48,822 bases of DNA, from NCBI GenBank assembly GCA_937900875.1, contig CALCGD010000083.1, forward strand, positions 1 through 48,822, given 5' to 3'. The stretch's first letter is position 1. The number at the start of each line of letters is the position of its first letter. Shown here piece after piece: positions 40,301 through 47,485 of the stretch. Source of the stretch: an uncultured Flavobacteriales bacterium (GTDB taxonomy: Bacteria; Bacteroidota; Bacteroidia; UBA10329). Position numbers and translations under genes: made by a program. Below the pieces are notes generated by a model. It was not told the origin of the DNA and ran no database searches. It saw only the letters and a program-made list of their open reading frames with translations.

Positions 40301-40620
40301 AAAATGGTTGTGTTGCTACCTCATTTAATGTTGAGTTCACATTCACCGGAATATTCGATGTAGTGTATGACTATGAAATAAGTCTATATCCAAACCCAAC
40401 AAACGGGCTGTTTACATTGGAAGCGGACCTAGGGTCTACGATGGATGTTGTGTTGAGCTTCAGCGATATTACAGGCAGAGAGATAATAGCTCCAGAAAGT
40501 CTGTCGAGTGTTTCTTCATTAAGAAGAGAATTCGATATTTCTCACTTGGATAAAGGGGTTTATTACATCCAGTTGTCAACCTCAGAGGGAATGGTGGTTA
40601 AACCAATCGTAAGAGATTGA
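34351..40620 (+). CDS. Large T9SS type A surface protein with P-domain-like start, HYR and CDL repeats
   Basis: A 2089-residue protein with a signal peptide (LQLVIAAFFLTANSVFAQ). Residues 20-180 resemble the P-domain of proprotein convertases (SSVTIDNVGNYGYTLP ... GTFGPNNGNL ... PFGNWNLSAGDNAAGD). Three HYR domains follow (CPANVTAIAPTGSCAAIV...GSGNTTDCSFTLTVVD), then a linker domain and nine 80-residue units with an ECDLDF...SVGxGxWT core. After them come three more SFTGL...YC units (four with the earlier one), five Ig-like FC.GDS units, and a type A sorting domain (ISLYPNPTNGLFTLEADLG ... KGVYYIQLSTSEGMVVKP). It is probably anchored at the surface through the T9SS. It shares its first 180 residues and HYR domains with the next gene. 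Confidence 0.92.
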   Translation: MKHFLQLVIAAFFLTANSVFAQQVTLQYTAPSSVTIDNVGNYGYTLPNLNFTPGMFNLGCQISDVDVIINWAKTAGSCNSPTGGNSYHNETSFRVNAPSGSQILAVPGTWSGAATTTNVITTFSQGPGIPSGTPVTGTFGPNNGNLTAYNGLTPFGNWNLSAGDNAAGDPLCLVSYSVRIFTATDATPPAITGAPGSITIAAASGQCSAVHTWATPGTTDACGATIARTVGPPSGSTFPVGTTPVTYVATDTYGNTTTHNFSVTVVDGQSPGLNCPANVTAIAPTGSCAAIVSFTTPVATDNCPGPTVAQLTGPTSGSSMPVGTQSASFRATDGSGNTTDCSFTLTVVDIEDPVLTCPANINVVSTTGNCGAVINYTTPVGTDNCPGVLTVLTAGFASGSTFPSGTTTVSYLSTDASSNTESCSFTVTVSPVPNGNMSLSPSPICQGDQTLITFNFTSGTPPYNVSFTDGISTFNVNGVVTGSTYTITPPTSVTYSYTAIQDATGCARTTAFGGTTSVVVTPLPLVSFTGLDAVYCESDANISLFGSQAGGTFFGTGVTNLGAGLGTFSPSAAGPVGPHDVTYTFTDINSCTDTDVQQVLVDEQPVANAGSGGNECDLEFAFAAVPSVGIGTWTMVSGPGVPFFSNINMASSIVQVSAIGAYVFQWSEVNGECSDSDQITVNFYAVPVANAGFGGSECDFDFTFGAIASVGTGTWTASGPGTVVSYVPNANSPNAVVTVDTYGTYTFTWTENNNGCTASANTSVTFEQLPVADAGVGSDQCDLDFTFAAVPSVGNGLWTAVGPGIATFTAANSATSTVTVSNYGTYVFTWTETNGNCVSVDQLTINFYQQPVANAGDGGDVCDLDYDFNGTASVGVGVWTYTGPGTATFDDDSDPATSVTVSVYGAYNFTWTETNGTCFNSESVLVNFFDQPVANAGIGGDACDLDFSLTGVASVGVGLWTASGPGTATFDDDLSAATDVTVSTYGTYTFTWTEISGVCIDAASVTVNFYEQPVGDAGTAIDECDLNALLSANTSVGIGAWSQTGGSGTASFNNPASPTSLVTVDAYDTYEFTWTETNGSCTDAATVSVSFFEQPVANAGAGGQECDLDFDLAAVVSVGTGLWTASGPGTAIYSDDTDANATATVSLPGVYTFTWTETNGSCSDDATVQVSFFDQPLADAGTSVDQCDLNFTFNGVASFGTGTWAYTGPGVAFFSNPNSATASVTVDTYGAYDFTWTEVNGPCSDNAMVSVNFYQQPVADAGTGGAECDLDFDLSGTASVGVGTWTYVGPGNATFAPNTNDPAATVTVDATGQYTFTWTEDNNGCTDSEDVLVDFNPLPTVSFSGLAASYCIDQTTPVPLTGSPSGGSYSGLGISGNSFVPSVAGVGTIFITYTFTDGNGCTNSQEQTVDVNGLPNVSFTGLNLEYCEDDATVYSLVGAPSGGAFSGLGITGDDFIPVSAGDGVHTISYTYTDPFGCTSFDEQDVTVNELPVVSFTGLSASYCENASSANLVGSPTGGTFSGTGIIGAQFSPVSAGVGIHTITYTYTDGNGCTNSTTLDVTVNDSPLPVITPIGTSEICAGQNLTLNAGSGYSVYNWSNGTNGQTTTVNTAGTYNVIVTTAQGCSGTSAAVQVVVNQPPVVALGNDTTICTGSVINLDAGNPGSTYAWSTFEITQTINVTTTGAYTVTVTDGNGCTGSDNIAVSVSNLLDPVIVASGPLTFCNGDSVTLTTGAFDSYLWSTGSANQSVTIHQSGVVELQVWDQFGCSGSDDAIVSVLQLPNAAITPNGTVAICDGDSATLSSVGSFASYSWSPTNESSSSIVVNSAGTYTLTVEHLTNGCLETSDPVEVVVNVTIQPTIVPSGPIEFCDGGSVSLSVAPGPYNSYLWTSGSTTPSIVVTETGDYGITVLDANNCIDSTLLANTIHIEVWDPQPMAAQQGDSVVVTNGPFSTYQWYLNGAPIPGATNEFYLPSVSGNYLCEVTDENGCVATSFNVEFTFTGIFDVVYDYEISLYPNPTNGLFTLEADLGSTMDVVLSFSDITGREIIAPESLSSVSSLRREFDISHLDKGVYYIQLSTSEGMVVKPIVRD
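36175..38360 (+). repeat. Nine 'CDL' repeats of about 80 residues
   Basis: Each unit starts PVANAGxGGxECDLDF, then SVGxGxWTxxGPGTATF, a VTVxxYGxYxFTWTExNG core, and xCxDxxxVxVNF. I do not know a named Pfam family that fits. The pattern of one strand pair, an exposed WT and a TWTE core suggests an Ig-like or fibronectin-like sandwich. All nine keep two cysteines. Confidence 0.75.
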
Positions 40621-40648
40621 TAGGATACGTGTTTTAACAAACAGTTAG

Positions 40649-40682
40649 CAAAGGCCCGATTTAGCATCGGGCCTTTGTTTTT
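40649..40682 (+). terminator. Rho-independent terminator after the second adhesin gene
   Basis: Arms CAAAGGCCCGAT (40649-40660) and ATCGGGCCTTTG (40666-40677), loop TTAGC, then five T. It lies 28 bases after the stop codon. Confidence 0.9.
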
Positions 40683-40752
40683 GCCATCATCTTCTGTAAT
40701 TATCATTGTTACAAAATGGTTTCCGCTTCAATTCCTCATTTTGTGGGTTGCA

Positions 40753-40780
40753 TTTGTCGAATGAAAAAATATTAATTTCG
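40753..40780 (+). promoter_or_regulatory. Possible promoter of the third adhesin gene
   Basis: A TTTG (40753-40756) and a TAATTTCG (40773-40780; one mismatch to TAnnTTTG) are 16 bases apart, close to the usual Bacteroidota -33/-7 spacing. They lie about 43 bases before the preferred ATG at 40823, which also argues against the earlier start given in the ORF track. Confidence 0.3.
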
Positions 40781-40822
40781 ATGGTTAGGTTTAATAGCTT
40801 GAAAAACTTACAACCCCCTCTC

Positions 40823-43800
40823 ATGAAAAGACTTTTACAATTCCTATTGTTATTGGTTCTAACCGCAGGCACAGCCTATGGTCAAACAGTTTCAAAACTC
40901 TACAATCCCCTTAATTCTGTCACCATCGATGGAGTTGGAAACTACGGCATGGCACTTACTGGTGTTTCATTCAGTGCTTCCGATTTTAGCCTTGGTTGTG
41001 CGGTTACAGACGTTGATGTAGTTATTTCTTGGGCAAAAACGGACGGAACATGTACTGCACCTGGTACGGGCAACTCGTTTCATGCTGAAACCAGTTTTAG
41101 AATTAACGGACCAACCAACTCAGAGATTCTAGCGTTGCCTGGAACTTGGTCTGGTTCTGCATCTACTAACTCTGTGATTACCACATTCAGTGATGGTAAC
41201 CCAATTCCTAGTGGCACCCCAGTTACTGGAACTTTTGGACCCAACAACGGGGTATTAGCAAATTATAATGGTCTTTCTCCATTCGGAACATGGAATTTGG
41301 ATGTGGGAGATAACGTTGCTGGTGATCCGGTTTGCTTTGATTATTACGAGGTTTTTGTAACCACAGCTGCAGATAATACCGCGCCAGTTTTAACAGTTCC
41401 TGCTAACATTACGGTAAATGCCAATGCAGGTCAGTGTGCTACAACAGTAAGCTATACTGCACCTACAGCCACTGACCTTTGTGGAGTTACCTTAACTCAA
41501 ACTGCAGGTTTGGCTAGTGGAGGTTCTTTCCCTGTTGGGGTTAATACGGTTACTTTTCAAGCGGCCGACCCTTATGGAAATGTTGGTACAGAAAGTTTTA
41601 CGGTAACTGTTGTTGATGCTCAATTGCCAGTAATTAGCTGTCCAGGTTCTGTTTTCGCAGGATGTAACCCAGTGGTGAATTATCCACTACCTACAGTAAC
41701 AGATAATTGCCCCGGAGCAACGGTTAATATAGTAAGTGGTCCAACAACTGGATCTACCTTCCCAACCGGAACCACAACCGTCTCGTACCAAGGCTTAGAT
41801 GCCTCAGGTAATACGGCAGCTTGTTCTTTTGATGTAATTGTAGATACCGAATCAGTTGAACCAACTTCAATCACTGCAAGCGCAACCACTGTTTGTGCTG
41901 GAGATGCTGTTGCATTGACGGTCAATGGTGGTTCTCTCGGAACTAACGCACAATGGTTGTGGTACATCGGTAGCTGTGGAGGTCAATTAGTTGGTGCAGG
42001 TACTACAATCTCTGTAAACCCATTATCTACAGCTAACTATTACGTACGAGCTTCTGGCCCATGTAATCAAACAGCATGTGTGGATGTACTTATAAACGTA
42101 ACTGCAGCACCGTCTGTCGGATTCAGTGGTATTACTAGCCCTAGCGCATGTGGCGCTGCAGATGGTACGATTACCGCAGTTACGAGTGGAGGTACTTTGC
42201 CTTATACCTATGCATGGAGTAATGGTGGCTTTAGTCCAACTATTTCTGGACTTCCTGCAGGACCGTATGAAGTTACCGTTACTGATGCAACTGGTTGTTC
42301 AGATAACTCTTCAGTATCACTTAATGACCCAGGAGCATCTATTGTATCTCTTGTAAGTGATGATTCTGATCAGTCAATTTGCGCTGGAGATGCTGTAACG
42401 TTTACTGCTTCTGGAGCTTTTCAATATCAGTACTACGTGGATGGTGTGCCGGTAACTACCCAGAATCCTTGGTTGACTACAGCATTGCAAGACGGAGAAA
42501 CGGTTTATGTGACTGGTACAGATTTTAACTTCTGTTCATTTACAACACCAGGAATCAGCTTCACGGTATTGGAAAACCCAATTATTGATGAAACCGTAAC
42601 AGATCCATCTGCCTGCGCAACAGCAGACGGTACAATCCTTACTTCAGTTTCAGCTGGTCTTCCGCCTTATACATACTCTTGGGCTACAGGACAAACGGAT
42701 CCTAATATTTCGGGATTAGCTGCCGGACCTTACGTGGTTACGATAACAGATGATAACGGATGTTCTAGTTCAGAAACCTATGCACTTAGCGATCCAGGAG
42801 CAGCGCCAGTTACTCTTACAAGTAGCGAAGATCCAACAAATGAAATTTGTGATGGCGAAAGCGTAACGTTCACAGCTTCTGGTTCGGTGGATTACCAATT
42901 CTTTGTTGCTGGCCTTTCAGTAGGAACTACCAATCCATATGTAACTGCTAACCTTGTCGATGGTGAATCTGTAGTTGCTACAGGAACCGATGCAAACAAC
43001 TGTACCGCTACAAGTAATATCATCATTCCAATTGTTAACCCAGGACCGATTATTACACTTATAGCAGACGATGCTGATACAACAATTTGTATCGGTCAGA
43101 GTATTTCATTTTTCGCCTCAGGTGCTCTTTCTTATGAGTTCTTTGTAGATGGAGTTTCTCAAGGGCCATCTAGTCCGACAACAGTATTTGTTACATCAAC
43201 GCTTACAAACGGACAGGTTGTAACGGTTGTAGGAACTGATGCTAACGCTTGCGATGTAGAAAGTGCTGGAATTCCAGTAACTGTAAATCCAAGTCCTACG
43301 GTTGCCATCACCAACACTTCAGACCCAACATCTTGCGGTGCTACAGATGGCGCAATTACAGCAGAAGCTTCCGGTGGAACACCAGCTTACACCTATACGT
43401 GGAGTAATGGTGGAGTAGGACCAACGCTAGCTTTCCTTAATGCTGGAAACTACTTTGTTCTTGTAACTGACGATGCTGGATGTACAGCGGCAACAAGCGC
43501 CTCACTTAGCGATGTTGGTTCTAGTCCGGTAACGCTTACCTCTAGCCCGGTAAATAATACGATTTGCGGTGGCGAGTCGGTAACATTTGAAGGTACTGGG
43601 GCATCTACATATGTGTTCTTTGTAAATGGTCAGCAGGTATCAACTACCAATCCGTTCATAACAGATACGTTGATGGATGGAGACATCATTGCTGTAATGG
43701 GACTTGACACACAGTTATGTGCTGCAACTAGCGCACCAGTTACATACACGGTTCATCCTGAAATTCAAATTGGTATTGTTTCTCAAATCAATCCATCAGC

Positions 43801-45607
43801 TTGTGGGCTTGCAGACGGTCAAGCAAATGCCATTGTGATTGGAGGAGTACCTGCTTACGGTTTCTTATGGACAGACGGACAAACAACTCAGAATGCAGTT
43901 GGATTAGCCGCTGGTGCTTACGCGGTAACCGTAACTGATGCAAACGGATGTCAGTCTACTGATGCGGTAGCATTGAGCGATCCAGGAGGCTTCAATGTCA
44001 GTTTAACGGCAAGTCCAACAGACCTGACCATTTGCGAAGGAACATCTATCGAATTCACGGCTTCAGGAGCAGATACATATGAGTTCTTTGTCGATGGAGT
44101 TTCTGCCGGTTCAACTAACCCGTATACAAACGCTATACTGACAGACGGTCAATCTGTTGTTGCAGCAGGAACAGATTTGAATAATTGTACTGTTACAAGC
44201 CCAAGTTTAACGTACACTGTTCTCTCTTTACCTTCTGTTTCATTCAGTCTAGGTGCTACTGCATGTTCGGATGATGAATTGGTTGTGTTGACAGGAGGTA
44301 CGCCACTTGACGGTTTTTACACCGTGGTTTATGATGGTTTCCCAATTGTTGGAGATTTATTCTTCCCAGATCTTGCAGGAGCAGGTTCTATCAATGTAGA
44401 CTACACTTACGAGGCGCAAAACGGATGTTCTGTGACCGTATCTGACGACTACGTAGTACTTATGTCGCCAGAACTGAATTTGGGTAACGATACAACTGTT
44501 TGTAGCGTCACCTTAGATGCTGGCCCTGGTTACAGTTCTTACGCTTGGAGCACGAGCGAAACGGACCAAACAATTGAGGTAATTATCACAGGAGTGTATG
44601 AGGTAATTGTTGAAGATGCCAATGGATGTACAGGAATGGATCAAATCGGAATTACCGTGAATCCAATCCCATCACCGAACGTTACACCAAACGGAATTGT
44701 TGAATTCTGTATTGGAGATTCGGCAGTACTTACTGCATTCCCTGGTTATTCATCTTACGCTTGGTCTACGGGTTCTACTACCAATGTAACGGCAGTTTAT
44801 ACTTCTGATACGGTTACTGTCACAGTAACAAACCAGTATGGTTGTGAAGCAATCTCAGAGGTAATTACTCAAATGAATGAGCCACAACCAGGAGCAGTGG
44901 TTACTTGGGATGGCCCACTAGAATTCTGTATCGGTGGTGATGTTCACTTAGATGCTGGACCAGGATATGCTTCTTATCTATGGAGTCATGGTTCTACAAC
45001 TCAGGTTGTTACCGTTATCGAATCTGGAGAATACACCGTAATCGTTCTAGACGGAAATGGCTGTATAGATAGCTCGATGGTTGCTGACCCTGTTTTAGTT
45101 ACTGTTTGGGATCCAAATCCACTGGTAGAGGAAGCTGGAGACATGCTTACAATTACAAATGCAACAGATTTCGTAGGATTCCAGTGGTTCTATAACGGAA
45201 ACCCTATTCCTGGAGCGACAGGTTCTACTTACGACATTTCTGGTTCAGGTAGTGGTAACTACATGGTTTGTGTAGTAGATGATCAAGGTTGTGAAGGTTG
45301 TTCATTCATTTACGAAATGACATGTTGTGTTGGAATTGAAGAAGCCAATTTTGATGGTGATGTCAATGTTTATCCAAACCCGAACAACGGACAGTTCACG
45401 GTTGAAGTGGAGCTTCTTCAATCTCGTAATTTGAGCATCGGTCTTTACGATATGGTTGGAAAGCAAGTATGGCTGGATGATGCAATTGGAACAACAAGCC
45501 AATTGCGCAAGCAGTACGACTTAACCGAGATGCCTGATGGAGTTTACTTCCTGCGCATTTTTGCAGACAATCAGATGACTGTAATGAAAGTGATTAAACA
45601 ACAATAA
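40823..45607 (+). CDS. Large T9SS type A surface protein, paralogue with alternating SprB/Ig units
   Basis: The track ORF starts at 40706, but the ATG at 40823 begins a standard signal peptide (KRLLQFLLLLVLTAGTAYGQ); the preferred product is 1594 residues. A P-domain-like module (NSVTIDGVGNYGMALTG ... GTFGPNNGVL) and two HYR domains match the previous gene. Then an Ig-like unit, and a region alternating SprB-like units (PSACGxADGTI...PYTYxW) with a YxFFVDG-type unit (ICxGxSVTFTASG). After this come FC.GDS Ig units and a type A sorting domain (NVYPNPNNGQFTVEVELLQ ... DGVYFLRIFADNQMTVMK). A CCVGIEE motif precedes the sorting domain. Likely a cell-surface adhesin or matrix protein. Confidence 0.92.
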   Translation: MKRLLQFLLLLVLTAGTAYGQTVSKLYNPLNSVTIDGVGNYGMALTGVSFSASDFSLGCAVTDVDVVISWAKTDGTCTAPGTGNSFHAETSFRINGPTNSEILALPGTWSGSASTNSVITTFSDGNPIPSGTPVTGTFGPNNGVLANYNGLSPFGTWNLDVGDNVAGDPVCFDYYEVFVTTAADNTAPVLTVPANITVNANAGQCATTVSYTAPTATDLCGVTLTQTAGLASGGSFPVGVNTVTFQAADPYGNVGTESFTVTVVDAQLPVISCPGSVFAGCNPVVNYPLPTVTDNCPGATVNIVSGPTTGSTFPTGTTTVSYQGLDASGNTAACSFDVIVDTESVEPTSITASATTVCAGDAVALTVNGGSLGTNAQWLWYIGSCGGQLVGAGTTISVNPLSTANYYVRASGPCNQTACVDVLINVTAAPSVGFSGITSPSACGAADGTITAVTSGGTLPYTYAWSNGGFSPTISGLPAGPYEVTVTDATGCSDNSSVSLNDPGASIVSLVSDDSDQSICAGDAVTFTASGAFQYQYYVDGVPVTTQNPWLTTALQDGETVYVTGTDFNFCSFTTPGISFTVLENPIIDETVTDPSACATADGTILTSVSAGLPPYTYSWATGQTDPNISGLAAGPYVVTITDDNGCSSSETYALSDPGAAPVTLTSSEDPTNEICDGESVTFTASGSVDYQFFVAGLSVGTTNPYVTANLVDGESVVATGTDANNCTATSNIIIPIVNPGPIITLIADDADTTICIGQSISFFASGALSYEFFVDGVSQGPSSPTTVFVTSTLTNGQVVTVVGTDANACDVESAGIPVTVNPSPTVAITNTSDPTSCGATDGAITAEASGGTPAYTYTWSNGGVGPTLAFLNAGNYFVLVTDDAGCTAATSASLSDVGSSPVTLTSSPVNNTICGGESVTFEGTGASTYVFFVNGQQVSTTNPFITDTLMDGDIIAVMGLDTQLCAATSAPVTYTVHPEIQIGIVSQINPSACGLADGQANAIVIGGVPAYGFLWTDGQTTQNAVGLAAGAYAVTVTDANGCQSTDAVALSDPGGFNVSLTASPTDLTICEGTSIEFTASGADTYEFFVDGVSAGSTNPYTNAILTDGQSVVAAGTDLNNCTVTSPSLTYTVLSLPSVSFSLGATACSDDELVVLTGGTPLDGFYTVVYDGFPIVGDLFFPDLAGAGSINVDYTYEAQNGCSVTVSDDYVVLMSPELNLGNDTTVCSVTLDAGPGYSSYAWSTSETDQTIEVIITGVYEVIVEDANGCTGMDQIGITVNPIPSPNVTPNGIVEFCIGDSAVLTAFPGYSSYAWSTGSTTNVTAVYTSDTVTVTVTNQYGCEAISEVITQMNEPQPGAVVTWDGPLEFCIGGDVHLDAGPGYASYLWSHGSTTQVVTVIESGEYTVIVLDGNGCIDSSMVADPVLVTVWDPNPLVEEAGDMLTITNATDFVGFQWFYNGNPIPGATGSTYDISGSGSGNYMVCVVDDQGCEGCSFIYEMTCCVGIEEANFDGDVNVYPNPNNGQFTVEVELLQSRNLSIGLYDMVGKQVWLDDAIGTTSQLRKQYDLTEMPDGVYFLRIFADNQMTVMKVIKQQ
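42115..44230 (+). repeat. Alternating SprB-like / Ig-like two-domain repeat
   Basis: Four SprB-like units (opening SACGAADG, SACATADG, TSCGATDG and SACGLADG) each end in LxDPG or LSDVG and are followed by one, once two, units of the form ICxGxSVTFTASGAxxYxFFVDG. The pair is about 155-160 residues long. Both partners have moved together as one duplicated block. Confidence 0.75.
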
Positions 45608-45610
45608 AAG

Positions 45611-45638
45611 AAAACGGCTCCGAAAGGAGCCGTTTTTG
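45611..45638 (+). terminator. Rho-independent terminator after the third adhesin gene
   Basis: Arms AAAACGGCTCC (45611-45621) and GGAGCCGTTTT (45626-45636) with a GAAA tetraloop and a T tract. It ends only a few bases before the ATG of the next gene, on the same strand. Confidence 0.9.
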
Positions 45639-45645
45639 TTTCAGC

Positions 45646-47484
45646 ATGTATCGTTTTTCTGTTCTCTGTGTCATTGCTCTGGTAATCTCGTGTAATCAAA
45701 TCGAAAATGGAAGCCAGGCTGATTCCAAAGAGAAGGAACCGATTGGTGGTCCGCTTGAGATGTTTCCCGCTGCAGTAACCTTTTCGGATGATTGGTCTCG
45801 GGAAAACACGATGGTTTATCATGTATTAGGAGAGCCAGATGATATGCATCCTACTAATGGAGGCTCTGCGCTTAAGTCGTTCATTTTTACGTTAACGCAA
45901 GCGCATCTGCTAGAGCCAGATTCTAAAAGTCCAACAGGAGTCAAACCAGGCTTAGTTCAATCCATGCCGGTTGTTTCTGGAGATGGTCTTGCGTACACCT
46001 ATAAACTACGTTCTGAACCGAAGTGGGACAATGGAACAGCCATAACTGTACGTGACGTAATCTTTAGTCTAATGGCTGCAAAATGCCCTTTGACGAACAA
46101 CCCACATCTGAAGCCGTACTTAGAGAACCTTAAATCAGTCAAAATCGACTCGTCAAATGAACTAAGCTTCACAATAATTATGAAGGAAAGAAATGTTCTT
46201 AATATGGCGTTTCTAACAGGTTTTCCATTGATGCAAGAAGCTTATTGGGATAGCGCTATGACGCTTCGCAAGTACACTTTTCAGTAGTTTGACGATGAAA
46301 AATTTAACCCCGATTCTGAACCAAAGTTGCAGTTATGGGCGACCGAATTCAATAGTGCCAAGTATTCAAGAAACCCCGAGTACCTAGTTGGTATAGGGCC
46401 GTACCGTTTTCACGAATGGAAACCAGGTCAATCCTTCACCTTAATCAGGAAAAAAGCACATTGGTCTTTCCAAAAACAATCAGAAGTTGGGCCGGACGAA
46501 ATAATATTTAAAATTAACGCTGATCCTAATTCTCATATGCTTGAGTTCAAAACTCAGGTTTACGATGGCTCTCAATATCTTGCTTCTAAAGACCTATACA
46601 CTCTTCAGAACAACGAAGGGTTTTCAAGTAATTACAATTCAGCGGTAATCCCAAGTTACAATTACACATACTTGGGATTAAATTGTAGACCCGATGGTAT
46701 CAAACATCAAAAACTGTTTAACGACCAACTTGTTAGAAGGGCCATTGCGCATGCAATTCCTTATGATGCAATTAATGAGATTGTGAATTTTGGTGTAGCC
46801 ATGCGAGTCGCTGGTCCGGTGTCGCCATTGAAAGAGGAGTGCAATTCAGAACTCTTACCAATTGCTTCTAACTTGGACGTTGCTGCTGTAATGTTGGATA
46901 AATCTGGTTGGATTGACACTGATGGCGACAACATTCGAGATAAGATTATTGTTGGTGTTCGTGTTCCGTTTAAGTTCGATTTACACTATATGAATGCACC
47001 AGCAAGCTGGGCTACGCAGGCAAGTTTAATAGCTGAATCTCTAAAAGAAATTGGAGTGGAGTGTAATCCTGTTGCAATGAGTTTTGCGGTGTTGAGACAG
47101 CGAAATAAGTTACACGATTTCGATGCCATGTTAAGTGCTTGGGCAGGTTCGTCATTACCAGAAGATTACACACAAATTTGGGGAACAGAATCTTGGGCCA
47201 ATCAAGGGTCAAATTACGTAGGATTTGGAAACCCAGCCGCTGACCAATTGATTGATTCCATCAAATACGAAGTGAATATTGACAAGAGAAATGCACTTTC
47301 GTTTCAATTACAAGAATTGATTTATAAAGAGCAGCCGTACGTGTTTCTATTCGCTTCAACCAAACGGATTGTTGCGCATAAAAGGTTTTCAAACGTTACG
47401 GTAAGCTCCGAACCACCGCATGTATTCCTCCATGATTGGTGGCTCGGTTCTAATGTTCTCATCAAAGATGAGCAGGTTCCGTAG
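45646..47484 (+). pseudogene. Peptide/nickel-type ABC substrate-binding lipoprotein, interrupted by in-frame TAG
   Basis: Two track ORFs (45646-46287 and 46327-47484) are in the same frame and form one 612-codon gene, split by a single TAG at 46285-46287 (CAG TAG TTT GAC). The first part has a lipoprotein signal (CVIALVISC) and the SBP_bac_5 start YHVLGEPDDMHPTNGG, then SGDGLAYTYKLR and KWDNGTAITVRDVIFS. The second part continues smoothly (FNSAKYSRNPEYLVGIGPYRFHEW, a GLNCRPDGIKH stretch, VRRAIAHAIPYDAI) to a normal end. There is no frameshift and no decay elsewhere, so the stop is recent, a read-through codon or a sequencing error. The second ORF has no ATG of its own near its start. Intact, it would bind oligopeptides or similar for import. 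Confidence 0.85.
46285..46287 (+). other. Premature in-frame TAG codon
   Basis: Reading frame is open for 213 codons before and 399 codons after this TAG. One base change from CAG, TTG, TCG, GAG, AAG or TGG would explain it. Confidence 0.9.
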
Positions 47485-47485
47485 T

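Noticed and set aside
46327-47484. Second half of the binding protein as a separate gene
   Set aside because: Same frame as the first half, no ATG near its start, and sequence continuity across the TAG shows one broken gene.
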